Assembly (NCBI RefSeq): GCF_021401135.1
Contig: NZ_JACBFO010000002.1
Span: 124,001-188,000, forward strand
Source of the DNA: Azonexus sp. R2A61
GTDB taxonomy: Bacteria > Pseudomonadota > Gammaproteobacteria > Burkholderiales > Rhodocyclaceae
Direction of reading: 5' to 3'
DNA length: 64,000 bases
Shown here: one piece after another, positions 53,637-62,465 of the stretch
How the letters are laid out: every line of letters begins with the position of its first letter
How positions within the stretch are numbered: position 1 is the stretch's first letter
The notes under the pieces: model-generated
Seen by the model: only the letters and a program-made list of their open reading frames with translations
What the model was told of the DNA's origin: nothing
Databases searched by the model: none
Program-made: the position numbers and the translations under genes

Positions 53637-55091
53637 ATGCCACTCAATCGCCTGAAACTCACCGTTGCCGCCGTCGCCGTATCGGCGGCGATCGGCGGCG
53701 CCTACGCCCTGGGGCAGCAACCGGCCAACGGTCCGAACAATCTGCCGCCCCCCGCCGTCGCCACACCGCTGCTTGCCCCGGCAGCCGTGCCAGCGGGCTA
53801 CCCGGACATGCGCAGCATCGTCGCCGGCAATGGCCCGGCCGTGGTCAACATCAGCGTCACCGGCAATCGCAAGACGGCGCTCAGCGGCCCGCAGATCGAT
53901 CCCGACGATCCCTTCTTCCAGTTCTTCCGCCAGTTCCGCGGCATGATTCCGCAACAGGAAACCCCGACGCGCGGTCTCGGTTCCGGCTTCATCGTGTCGC
54001 CCGACGGCACCGTCTTGACTAATGCCCACGTCGTCGCCGACGCCGAGGAAGTCATCGTCAAGCTCAACGACAAGCGCGAATACAAGGCAAAGATCGTCGG
54101 CCTCGACAAGGCCAGCGACGTCGCCGTGCTGAAGATCGACGGCAAGAATCTGCCGACCGTCCGCATCGGCGACTCGAAGAACGCCCAGGTCGGCGACTGG
54201 GTGCTGGCCATCGGCTCGCCCTTCGGTTTCGAATCGAGCGCCAGCGCCGGCATCATCTCGGCCAAGTCGCGCAGCCTGCCGGATGGCAGCTATGTGCCTT
54301 TCCTGCAGACCGACGTGGCCGTCAATCCGGGCAATTCGGGCGGACCGCTGTTCAACATGAACGGCGAGGTGATCGGCATCAACTCGCAGATCTATTCGCG
54401 CAGCGGCGGCTACCAGGGGCTGTCCTTCGCCATCCCGATCGAGGTCGCGATGAACGTCGAGCGGCAGATCGTCACGCACGGCAAGGTCGAACGCGGCCGG
54501 CTCGGCGTCACCATCCAGGAAATCAACCAGGCGCTGGCCGACAGCTTCGGCCTGAGCAAGCCGAGTGGCGCCCTCGTCTCCTCCGTCGAAAAAGGCGGTC
54601 CTGCGGCCAGGGCCGGGCTCGAAGCCGGCGACGTGATCCTCGGCATCGACGGCCAGCCGGTACAGGCCGCCGGCGAACTGCCGGCCGTCGTTGCCGGCAA
54701 GCGGCCGGGCGAGTCGGTCAGGCTGCAGGTCTGGCGCGGCAAGTCGACGCGCGACATCGACATCAAGGTCGGCGCCTTCGGCGAAGAAAAGCAGGCCGCT
54801 GCCGACGACGATGCGACGCCGGCCAAGGGCCGGCTGGGTGTCGCCGTCCGGCCACTGACGCCGGAAGAAAAACGCGCTGCCGAATTGCCCGGCGGGCTGC
54901 TCGTCGAGCAGGCCGGCGGACCGGCTGCCCGTGCCGGCATCCAGCGGGGCGACGTGATCCTGTCGGTCAACGGCCAGCCAGTAAGCAGTGTCGAACAACT
55001 GCGCGGTCTACTCGACAAATCGGGGAAAAAAGCGGCCATCCTGATCGAACGCGACAACGCCCGCCTCTTCGTTCCGGTCGACCTCGGTTGA
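53637..55091 (+). CDS. mucD: Periplasmic serine protease DegP/MucD (HtrA)
   Basis: Envelope quality-control protease and chaperone. ATG 53637 has AGGAGG upstream and gives a clean signal peptide (about residues 1-28). The 484 aa carry the trypsin-like domain with His131 (TNAHVVAD), Asp161 (ASDVAVLKI) and Ser234 (GNSGGPLF), then two PDZ domains ([10 protein letters not shown] and [10 protein letters not shown]). It is the Do-family type. It stands alone, bounded by terminators, with a palindrome in its promoter region. Confidence 0.93.
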   Translation: MPLNRLKLTVAAVAVSAAIGGAYALGQQPANGPNNLPPPAVATPLLAPAAVPAGYPDMRSIVAGNGPAVVNISVTGNRKTALSGPQIDPDDPFFQFFRQFRGMIPQQETPTRGLGSGFIVSPDGTVLTNAHVVADAEEVIVKLNDKREYKAKIVGLDKASDVAVLKIDGKNLPTVRIGDSKNAQVGDWVLAIGSPFGFESSASAGIISAKSRSLPDGSYVPFLQTDVAVNPGNSGGPLFNMNGEVIGINSQIYSRSGGYQGLSFAIPIEVAMNVERQIVTHGKVERGRLGVTIQEINQALADSFGLSKPSGALVSSVEKGGPAARAGLEAGDVILGIDGQPVQAAGELPAVVAGKRPGESVRLQVWRGKSTRDIDIKVGAFGEEKQAAADDDATPAKGRLGVAVRPLTPEEKRAAELPGGLLVEQAGGPAARAGIQRGDVILSVNGQPVSSVEQLRGLLDKSGKKAAILIERDNARLFVPVDLG

Positions 55092-55110
55092 CGCCGAAAA
55101 ACGCCCGGCA

Positions 55111-55136
55111 AAAAGGCCACCCGCGGGTGGCCTTTT
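55111..55136. terminator. Bidirectional terminator
   Basis: AAAAGGCCACCC pairs with GGGTGGCCTTTT (12-bp stem). The A and T runs on both sides serve the protease gene on the plus strand and the convergent SEC-C gene on the minus strand. Confidence 0.9.
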
Positions 55137-55158
55137 CAATTCGGGGAAGCGAAGGCGA

Positions 55159-55854
55159 TCAGTTCAACTTTTCCGGACTACCGCAACACTGCTTGAATTT
55201 CTTGCCGCTGCCGCACGGACAGGGATCGTTGCGCCCGGTTTTCGGTTCGTCGTGCTGAACCGTACCGCCGCCGCGCTTGGCGCGCCAGAAGTTGTACAGG
55301 GTCTGCACGATCACCGGCAGGTTGTCCTGGATGTCGGCCAGCAGACGGGCCTCTTCGGCCGGCGTAAACCAGCGCTGGCCATTTTTTTCGGCGTCTTCCT
55401 TGAGCATGCCGTTGAGGATGAACAGCGGCTCCAGCAACTCGTCCAGATCTTCGGCATGCTTGCCGGCCAGTTCGTACCAGTCGCCGGCAATGCCGGCGCC
55501 GAACACATAGGCATCGGCCCACGCGGCGAAATCGTATTCCTCGGAATCTTCCTCGACCGGGTAGAGCAGGGGCGAGATCGTTTCGTTGGCCAGCAGCGCG
55601 GCAGCAATGTCGTTATTCAGCCGGATCAACAACTGCACGGTCTCCTCGACCACCACGTCGCCCCCCTTGTCGGCGGCATCGCCGAGGATTTCCGGCAGCC
55701 ACATCGCCGGTTCCACCGGATCGGGGTGGCTGACCACCGCGCACAGTGCCGCCTGGGCTTCATCGAGACGCATCGCCTCGCCATTGAACACTTCGGCCTC
55801 GAGCAATTCTTCCAGCCGGTCGAGATCGGCTTCAGTCAGGGGATTCGGATTCAT
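55159..55854 (-). CDS. YecA/UPF0149 family protein with SEC-C zinc motif
   Basis: The N-terminal 180 residues are acidic and helical with the UPF0149 pattern ([20 protein letters not shown]). The C-terminus has the SEC-C motif [19 protein letters not shown], which binds zinc as in SecA. The 231 aa are typical. YecA-type proteins bind ribosomes or substrates near SecA; the specific role is uncertain. It is divergent from msrB over 87 bp. Confidence 0.88.
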   Translation of the reverse strand: MNPNPLTEADLDRLEELLEAEVFNGEAMRLDEAQAALCAVVSHPDPVEPAMWLPEILGDAADKGGDVVVEETVQLLIRLNNDIAAALLANETISPLLYPVEEDSEEYDFAAWADAYVFGAGIAGDWYELAGKHAEDLDELLEPLFILNGMLKEDAEKNGQRWFTPAEEARLLADIQDNLPVIVQTLYNFWRAKRGGGTVQHDEPKTGRNDPCPCGSGKKFKQCCGSPEKLN

Positions 55855-55941
55855 CGTCGGTTATCCTTGCGAAGCCCTGAATCATACTCCCGAACGCCGG
55901 TCCAAGCCGGCATTGCCCGCCACATTTCCCCGGAGGAACGC

Positions 55942-56337
55942 ATGGCCAGAATCGAAAAGACCGACGCCGAATGGCGCGAACAGCTGGACGAACTCCAGTA
56001 CCAGGTCACCCGCCGCAAGGGCACCGAACGCGCCTTCACCGGCATCTACTGGGACTGCCACGATACCGGCACCTACCGCTGCGTCTGCTGCGACGCGCCG
56101 CTCTTCCGCTCCGAAGCCAAGTTCGACTCGGGCTGCGGCTGGCCGAGCTTCCACAGCCCGAACGACGAAAATCTGATCGACGAGCACGTCGACCGCAGCT
56201 TCGGCATGCTGCGCACCGAAGTCACCTGCCACCACTGCGGCGCCCACCTCGGCCACGTTTTCGATGACGGCCCGGCCCCGACCGGCCTGCGCTACTGCAT
56301 CAATTCGGCATCGCTGACCCTGGAACGGGACGACTGA
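55942..56337 (+). CDS. msrB: Methionine sulfoxide reductase B
   Basis: It reduces methionine-R-sulfoxide in proteins. ATG 55942 has GGAGG upstream; the 361-codon frame is antisense read-through upstream of it. The 131 aa carry both zinc CxxC pairs (CVCCDAPLF and CHHCGAHLG), the GCGWPSF block and catalytic Cys in [11 protein letters not shown]. It is the stand-alone cytoplasmic form. Confidence 0.95.
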   Translation: MARIEKTDAEWREQLDELQYQVTRRKGTERAFTGIYWDCHDTGTYRCVCCDAPLFRSEAKFDSGCGWPSFHSPNDENLIDEHVDRSFGMLRTEVTCHHCGAHLGHVFDDGPAPTGLRYCINSASLTLERDD

Positions 56338-56809
56338 ACGTCAGGACGGCAATACCGGGCACCATCGCGGTGCATCCTGGCCTACAATAGCCCCTTCCAT
56401 TTCACCGCTCCCGCGACTGATGTCCCTGACCGCCCACCGCCATTCCTGTTCCCGCCGCGCATCGTCGCGGAGGGACGACGGTGCGCGCCGACACAGCGAA
56501 GCCATGCCGGCCCGCGACCTGCAGACGCAGCTCGCCTTCAAGATCACAGGGTCTCCCGCCGTGCTTTCCCAGGCCGTGCGGGGATACCACCAGGGCTGAA
56601 GCCCACTCCCCGCACGGCACATTGCCCGGAAGGCGAATCGCGCTTTCCGTTCAACGTGCAGCCGACGGGAACCCGTTACGACACTTTCTGAAAGACCGCG
56701 CTCGCGGTCTGCCCGTTTTATCGGGCTGCCCCGCAACGGGTATTCACCGGAGGCTGCATTCCACATACCGTGCCAGGAGCGCGGTGGGTAATGCACGAAG
56801 GTGATGCCA
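56338..56809. other. Gene-free, hairpin-rich intergenic region
   Basis: No frame here looks coding. Several perfect stems are present: a nested cruciform at 56573-56618, AGACCGCG/CGCGGTCT at 56693-56710 and GCCCG/CGGGC at 56711-56726. The region precedes the 12-residue-repeat gene and could be its structured leader or a repeat cluster. Confidence 0.5.
56573..56618. repeat. Nested inverted repeat, 46 nt
   Basis: The outer arms GCCGTGCGGGGA (56573-56584) and TCCCCGCACGGC (56607-56618) are perfectly complementary over 12 bp. Inside, GGGCT (56593-56597) pairs with AGCCC (56600-56604). It resembles a REP-like element or the stem of a structured RNA. Confidence 0.55.
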
Positions 56810-57688
56810 ATGATTCTCACAAGAAGTTTCGTCAGGGCGAAGCAGCCCTGTTCCGCAGGATTCCGCTGGTTCGTCCGGCATTTCGGCGAGGCCGGAAACT
56901 ACCAGGAACTACTGGACAAGCTGGTGGCCGACGGCCGCGTCGGGGACGCCTGCTGGCTGCTCGAACGCTTCGGCCCGACCAGCGAGCGTCGTGTGGTCGA
57001 CGAAATGGCGGCCGAAGCCATGGTTTTCGCCGGCACGCTCGAGGTTCGCGGCAGCGTGGATATCGACGGGCCGTTGCTGATCGGCGGATCGCTGCGGGCG
57101 CAGGGCGGCCTGCGAGTCGGCGGCGAATTGAAGACTGGCGCCGATCTGCGGGTGGACGGCAACATCCGCACCGGCGGAAAACTGACCGTCCTTGGCGATC
57201 TGCACGCCGGCTGGGGCATCGCCTGTGCCGACGAACTGCGCTGCGACGGCGATCTGCGTACCGGTTGGGGGCTGCATTGCGGCAAGAGCCTGCGGATTGC
57301 CGGCAACGCCAGCATCGGCCACGATCTGGAAGCGGAAAACGACGTTCATTGCGGCAAGGGAATCCACGCCGGCGGCGATATCCGGGTGGCCAACAACCTC
57401 CAGGCCGGACAGGGCATCGCCACCGGCGGAAGCATCCACGCCGGCCGGCATCTGATGGCCGGCTGGGGCATCAGGGCCGGCGCCGGAATCGGTGCCGGGG
57501 GCAGCATCCGGGTCGGCGAAAGCCTGACGGCTGGCGAGGCGATCCGGGCCGGTGCCGGTTACGGGGTATTCGCCGGTCTCGATGTGCAACAGGAGAACTG
57601 GGAGAGTTGCGCCCGGGTGAGCGCGGCGGAGCGCCCGGATTTGCTGTTGAGCGGCTGCTGGGCCGGCCCGGAAGCCGGCCGAGGGTGA
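56810..57688 (+). CDS. Beta-solenoid protein of perfect 12-residue repeats
   Basis: After an N-terminal helical part (about residues 1-70), about fifteen consecutive 12-residue repeats follow without gaps. The form is roughly G-x-L-x-V-x-G-x-L-x-x-G (for example GGLRVGGELKTG, ADLRVDGNIRTG). This predicts a left-handed or bactofilin-like beta-solenoid. No signal peptide is seen. ATG 56810 suits the AAGG upstream; ATG 56804 is possible. The exact family is unknown to me. A GNAT-like gene follows 6 bp later. Confidence 0.65.
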   Translation: MILTRSFVRAKQPCSAGFRWFVRHFGEAGNYQELLDKLVADGRVGDACWLLERFGPTSERRVVDEMAAEAMVFAGTLEVRGSVDIDGPLLIGGSLRAQGGLRVGGELKTGADLRVDGNIRTGGKLTVLGDLHAGWGIACADELRCDGDLRTGWGLHCGKSLRIAGNASIGHDLEAENDVHCGKGIHAGGDIRVANNLQAGQGIATGGSIHAGRHLMAGWGIRAGAGIGAGGSIRVGESLTAGEAIRAGAGYGVFAGLDVQQENWESCARVSAAERPDLLLSGCWAGPEAGRG

Positions 57689-57694
57689 CGCACG

Positions 57695-58444
57695 ATGAAT
57701 GCAATCGCCCTGCTGCCGACGGCGGTTACCGCCCTCCCGCCGGATTCGGCCGTGCATCGTTTGCGCATCCCGTTCGCCAGTGCGCGCCAGGCCGCGATCC
57801 GCTGGCTACGCACGGAACTGCGTATCGACGTCGACCACACCGACGAGGGTATCGAGCGCGAACTCGATGGCTTGTATGAAAGACGCCAGACGCCCGGCGA
57901 CCCGATCCACTGCGGCACGCCACTCCCGATACCGGGCCCCGGTCTGCACTTCCGGCATCGCGAGGCGGACGGCGAGCACTTCGTTTACGTCGAAGACGTG
58001 GCACGCCGCCGCCTTGCCGGTTATACGGTGTTCAACCGCTTGATCGAAGTCGACCGGCGAACCGATCGCCACGTCCGTTCTCCGCACTCCAAGTATGCAG
58101 TCGCCTACCGGGGGCGCGGTATCGCCAGCGCGATCTACGACTGGGCACTCGGCCGCGGCTTCTGCCTGCTCAGCGGCGCGCGGCAGTCGGAGAGCGCGCA
58201 TGCGCTGTGGCAGTCTCTCGCCCGCCGCCACCGGCTGCGCTGGATCGCCCTGCGCGACAAACGCATGCACGACCTGGGCCCGGATCTCGCCCCGCACCGG
58301 GCGGACAGCCTCGACACGCGCATGCTGCTGCTCGGCGCGGGCTGGAGCCTGGCCGAGCTCCGCGACCGCGGGCTGTTGTGCGCGACCGCGGAACGGCACG
58401 AAGGAAATTCACCTCGCGGTCTGCCGGTCGATCCGCCTGACTGA
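57695..58444 (+). CDS. GNAT-like N-acetyltransferase domain protein
   Basis: The 249-aa protein has a central motif A-like segment HSKYAVAYRGRGIASAIYDWAL (shown split: HSKYAVAY, RGRGIASAIYDWAL), the acetyl-CoA loop of the GNAT fold. A FCLLSGARQSESAHALWQSL stretch typical of phage- and island-type acetyltransferases follows. It lies 6 bp after the repeat protein, so the two form a unit. The substrate is unknown; modification of the repeat protein is a possibility only. Confidence 0.6.
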   Translation: MNAIALLPTAVTALPPDSAVHRLRIPFASARQAAIRWLRTELRIDVDHTDEGIERELDGLYERRQTPGDPIHCGTPLPIPGPGLHFRHREADGEHFVYVEDVARRRLAGYTVFNRLIEVDRRTDRHVRSPHSKYAVAYRGRGIASAIYDWALGRGFCLLSGARQSESAHALWQSLARRHRLRWIALRDKRMHDLGPDLAPHRADSLDTRMLLLGAGWSLAELRDRGLLCATAERHEGNSPRGLPVDPPD

Positions 58445-58593
58445 GGCCCGCCAGGAGAAACAGCCCCCGGCTCGGCAGAAACGTGGGAATCGACCGGCAG
58501 GTATGCCAGTATTACGCCTTTCCCTGAACACCGGCATTCCAGCCAACGGGACGGCGGGCCCAACAGCCCGCCGTCGCAAAGCCGCACCCCGAC

Positions 58594-59799
58594 ATGACCA
58601 CCAATACCCTGCCCCGCCCCGCCGCCGGCGACCTCGAGACGATCGCGCTGATCGGCTTCGTGCACGGCGTTTCGCATTTCTTCCACCTGCTGCTGCCGCC
58701 GCTGTTCCCGTGGTTGATGGCCGACTTCGGCCTCAACTTCACCGCCGTCGGCGTGACGATGACGGTCTTCTTCGTGATTTCCGGGATCGGCCAGGCCGCT
58801 GCCGGTTTCTTCGTCGACCGCTTCGGCGCCTTCCGCGTGCTGTTTGCCGGCATCTGCTGCTTCGTGCTGGCCGGCATCACGCTGCATTTCGCCAGCGGCC
58901 TGGCCTGGCTGATCGCCGCCGCGGCGCTGGCCGGACTGGGCAACAGCGTCTTCCATCCGGCCGATTTCACGGTGCTCAACCGGCGCGTCTCGCAGCCGCG
59001 CCTCGGCCATGCCTTCTCGGTGCATGGGCTGTCGGGCAACCTCGGCTGGGCGGCGGCGCCGGTGTTCATGACCGGCATCGCCGCCGTCGCCGGCTGGCGC
59101 GAGGCGGCGCTCGGCGCCAGCGTCGTCGCCGTCGTCGCCCTCGGCGTCCTGAGCTGGCGCCGCCAGGCGATCGCCGACCCGCTCGCCGAACATGCCGCCA
59201 AGCCCGGCGGCGAGGCCGTGCCGCCACTCGCCTTCCTGCGCGTGCCGGCGGTCTGGCTGTGTTTCCTGTTCTTCTTCCTGATCACTGCCGCCTTCGGCGC
59301 CATCCAGAACTTCGCCACGCCGATCCTGCAGGCGCTCTACGCCTTCAGCCTGGCCAGCGCGGCGACGGCGCTGTCCACCTACCTGCTCGGTGGCGCCGCC
59401 GGCATCGTCCTCGGCGGTTTTCTGGCGCAGAAGAACGCGCACGACGGGCTGATCGCCGGTGCCCTCGGCGTCGCCGCGCTACTTGCGCTGCTGCTCGCCA
59501 GCGGCCTGCCGCCGGCCTGGAGCATCCTGCCGCTGATGGGCGCAATCGGTTTCTGCACCGGCGTCGCCGGCCCCTCGCGCGACCTGCTGGTGCGCCGCGC
59601 GGCGACGGCGCGCTTCGGCCAGGCGGCGTTCGGGCGCATCTACGGCTTCGTCTATTCCGGGCTCGACCTCGGCCTGGCGACGGCGCCGCTGATCTTCGGG
59701 CGGCTGATGGACGGCGGTAATTTCAGCGGCGTGCTGCTCGGCATCGCGATCTTCCAGGCGCTGGCCATCTTCACCGCGCTGCGCGTCGGCAAGGTCTGA
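58594..59799 (+). CDS. MFS transporter
   Basis: The 401-aa protein has twelve membrane helices and the MFS loop motif after helix 2 (GFFVDRFGAFRV). The N-terminus GFVHGVSHFFHLLLPPLFP resembles the fosmidomycin-resistance-like/nitrate-nitrite-type MFS subgroup. The substrate is unknown. Its start follows 149 bp of non-coding sequence after the GNAT-like gene, so it may have its own promoter. It is convergent with the radical SAM gene. Confidence 0.85.
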   Translation: MTTNTLPRPAAGDLETIALIGFVHGVSHFFHLLLPPLFPWLMADFGLNFTAVGVTMTVFFVISGIGQAAAGFFVDRFGAFRVLFAGICCFVLAGITLHFASGLAWLIAAAALAGLGNSVFHPADFTVLNRRVSQPRLGHAFSVHGLSGNLGWAAAPVFMTGIAAVAGWREAALGASVVAVVALGVLSWRRQAIADPLAEHAAKPGGEAVPPLAFLRVPAVWLCFLFFFLITAAFGAIQNFATPILQALYAFSLASAATALSTYLLGGAAGIVLGGFLAQKNAHDGLIAGALGVAALLALLLASGLPPAWSILPLMGAIGFCTGVAGPSRDLLVRRAATARFGQAAFGRIYGFVYSGLDLGLATAPLIFGRLMDGGNFSGVLLGIAIFQALAIFTALRVGKV

Positions 59800-59849
59800 A
59801 TCTCACGGTCGACGGCAAAAAACGGGCAAAAACCGCGTCGACCGCAACA

Positions 59850-60776
59850 TTACAGGCCGCGTGCCCAGGCCGGGCGCAGCGGCGCCTGGCCGGCGATGGC
59901 CTGGCGCACCTGGGCGAGCAGGCGTTCCTTGTCGGCGCCGAGCATGCCCTTGAGGACCAGCCAGTTCGAGGCGTGGTCGGAACGAAAGACGGTGCGCTTG
60001 AGTTCGAGGCCGCTCAGGAAGGTCTCCATCTCGGCGAACAACTCCGGCTGGGTCAGCGCTTCCCAGCCGGGAAAGCCGGCGCGCAGCCGCTGTTCGCCCT
60101 TGGGAAAGCTGACCACCAGCGTCGCCAGGTATTCCGGCTGGGTGGCGTTGGCCAGGCGCGCCGAGTTTTCCGCATGCTGTCGCGACAGCTCGCGCCCGCC
60201 GAGACCGTTGAGGATCATCACCGAACGGCTGATGCCGGCGGCGCCGAGCTTGTTCAGCGCGTCGACGGTGGAGTCGAAGGTCTCGCCCTTGCTGACGGCG
60301 GCGAGCACTGCGTCGTCGCCCGATTCGGCGCCGACGTAGACCATCGAAAGGCCGGCAGCGGCGAGTTCGTCGATCTCCGACTGGCTTTTCTTCTTCAGGT
60401 TGCGCGGCAGGCAGTAGCTGGAAATCCGCCGCACCGCCGGCAAGTGGCTACGGATCGCCTCGATCACGGTCAACAGCCGCCGCGTCGGCAAAACCAGCGC
60501 GTCGCCGTCGGCCAGGAAGACGCGGCGTACCCGCTCGCCATACACCTCGCCGGCCCAGCGCAGGTTGGCCAGCAGCTCGGCCTCGTCGCGGGCGCGGAAT
60601 TTCTTCTGTGGCGCCGTATACATCTCGCAGAAGGTGCATTGATTCCACGAACAGCCGTCGGTCAGCGGCAGGATCAGCGACTCGGCTTCCGACGGCGGCC
60701 GAAACACCGGCTCGACGTAGCGGATCGGCCGGGCACTGTTGCCTTCGGCACAATCCGTATAAAGAGAACAATTCAT
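59850..60776 (-). CDS. Radical SAM protein
   Basis: ATG 60776 (MNCSLYTDC) gives 308 aa; the longer frame runs into non-coding DNA. The Fe-S motif is CSWNQCTFC (Cys-x4-Cys-x2-Cys), the spacing of the GCS-x-N-x-CTFC subgroup of radical SAM proteins. VGAESGDD and SVMILNGLGG are further core blocks. The reaction is unknown. It is divergent from rnfC over 137 bp. Confidence 0.82.
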   Translation of the reverse strand: MNCSLYTDCAEGNSARPIRYVEPVFRPPSEAESLILPLTDGCSWNQCTFCEMYTAPQKKFRARDEAELLANLRWAGEVYGERVRRVFLADGDALVLPTRRLLTVIEAIRSHLPAVRRISSYCLPRNLKKKSQSEIDELAAAGLSMVYVGAESGDDAVLAAVSKGETFDSTVDALNKLGAAGISRSVMILNGLGGRELSRQHAENSARLANATQPEYLATLVVSFPKGEQRLRAGFPGWEALTQPELFAEMETFLSGLELKRTVFRSDHASNWLVLKGMLGADKERLLAQVRQAIAGQAPLRPAWARGL

Positions 60777-60913
60777 AAGACTTTGTTTAAGTTCGATTTG
60801 ATCGAAATTCCGGCATAAATTCCAGGTGGCACACGCCTTGCAAAATGGCTGGCAACCCCCGCCCGCGCGGCGGGGCAAACCACTGGCCCGACCGGGCATG
60901 ACGAGGTGACAGC

Positions 60914-62425
60914 ATGGGATTCCTGCAAACAGCCAGAGATTACCTGACCGGGAAGCATCGTTGGGGCGTTCATCCCGACGATCACAAACGCCCGGCCTCG
61001 GAGGTTCCAAGCCGGATCGTCGCACCGCCCGCCCGGGTCTTCATCCCCCTCTCGCAGCACGTCGGCAGCCCGGCCCAGCCGAGCGTGCTGGTCGGCCAGA
61101 AAGTCCAACTCGGCCAGCCGATCGCGGCAGCGCTGGGCAACATCTCGGCGCCGATCCATGCCTCGGTCGGCGGGACCGTGACGGCCATCGGCGAAGTCGC
61201 CGCACCGCACGTGTCGGGCCTGCCGGTGCCGGCGATCACCATCGAAACCGGGGACGACCAATCCTGGTTCGCCGGCAACATCCCCGGCGATCCTTACGCG
61301 CTGGCTCCCGACGAGATTTCCCGGCGGGTCGCGGCGGCCGGCGTTGTCGGGCTGGGCGGGGCGACCTTTCCGTCGGCAATCAAGCTGAACCTGGGCCGCC
61401 GGAGCGCAATCGACACCCTGATCATCAACGGCAGCGAGTGCGAACCCTATCTTTCCTGCGACGACCGCCTGATGCGCGACGAAGCTGCCGCCATCGTTTC
61501 CGGTATCCGGCTGATGTTGACCGCAACCGGCGCACCGCAGGCACGGGTCGGCATCGAGGACAACAAGCCCGAGGCGATCGCCGCGATGCGTGACGCCGCC
61601 GAAGGCTACGGAGAAATCCGCATCTGTCCGGTACCGGCCCGTTACCCGATGGGCTCGGACCGGCAACTGATCGTCGAACTGACCGGCCGCGAAGTCCCCT
61701 CGGACAGCCGGGCGGCCGATGTCGGCGTGCTGGTGCACAACGTTGCCACGGCCCACGCGGTGTATCAGGCGGTCTGCCTAGGCCGGCCGCTGGTCCGGCG
61801 TCTGCTGACCCTGAATGGCGGCGCCTGCGTCGCCCCCGGCAATTACCAGGTGCCGGTCGGCATGCTGATCGACGACCTGATCGCGGCCACCGGCGGCATC
61901 CGGGAAAACTTCGCCTACGCCGTGATGGGCGGCCCGATGATGGGCATCCGCCTGCCCCACCTGAAGATTCCGGTCATCAAGGGTAGCAGTGGCATCCTGT
62001 TGCTCGACCGGACGGAAACCCGCGAATCGGAAACGCAGGCCTGCATCCGCTGTTCGAGCTGCGTCAAGGCCTGTCCGATGGGGCTGCTGCCGATGGAGAT
62101 GGCGCTCAACATCCGCGCCGAACAGTTCGATCAGGCCGCCGGTCTCGGGCTGAGCGACTGCATCGTCTGCGGTTGCTGCGCTTACGTCTGCCCATCGCGG
62201 ATTCCGCTGGTGCAGTACTTCCAGCACGCCAAGGGCAGCCTGGCGGCACGCGAACGGGAAAAGCTGCGCAACGCGGCCACCGCCAAGCTGGCCAATGCCC
62301 GCCAGGAACGCCAGGCCCGGGAAACCCGGGAAAAGGCGGAAGCCGCCGCCCGCCGCAAGGCGGAACGCGAAGCCGCCGCGCAAAAGGCCGCTGCTGCCAC
62401 GACGAGCACGAGCGAGGCGGGCTGA
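60914..62425 (+). CDS. rnfC: Electron transport complex subunit RnfC, stand-alone
   Basis: RnfC carries the NADH/FMN site and two 4Fe-4S clusters of the Rnf ion-pumping complex. The 503 aa have the N-terminal GVHPDDHK block, the VGLGGATFP nucleotide loop, GSECEPYLSCDD and two ferredoxin motifs (CIRCSSCVKACP and CIVCGCCAYVCP). The tail is a charged coiled coil. The other rnf genes are not adjacent; a KdpD-like kinase follows. It may complement an rnf operon elsewhere. Confidence 0.9.
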   Translation: MGFLQTARDYLTGKHRWGVHPDDHKRPASEVPSRIVAPPARVFIPLSQHVGSPAQPSVLVGQKVQLGQPIAAALGNISAPIHASVGGTVTAIGEVAAPHVSGLPVPAITIETGDDQSWFAGNIPGDPYALAPDEISRRVAAAGVVGLGGATFPSAIKLNLGRRSAIDTLIINGSECEPYLSCDDRLMRDEAAAIVSGIRLMLTATGAPQARVGIEDNKPEAIAAMRDAAEGYGEIRICPVPARYPMGSDRQLIVELTGREVPSDSRAADVGVLVHNVATAHAVYQAVCLGRPLVRRLLTLNGGACVAPGNYQVPVGMLIDDLIAATGGIRENFAYAVMGGPMMGIRLPHLKIPVIKGSSGILLLDRTETRESETQACIRCSSCVKACPMGLLPMEMALNIRAEQFDQAAGLGLSDCIVCGCCAYVCPSRIPLVQYFQHAKGSLAAREREKLRNAATAKLANARQERQARETREKAEAAARRKAEREAAAQKAAAATTSTSEAG

Positions 62426-62465
62426 GAGCCGCTTTTAACAGCATTTTTATCCATTCGGCGATACG

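Noticed and set aside
56341..56820. 159-codon minus-strand frame
   Set aside because: Covers the hairpin-rich non-coding region; Arg/Trp/Cys-rich and without ribosome site.
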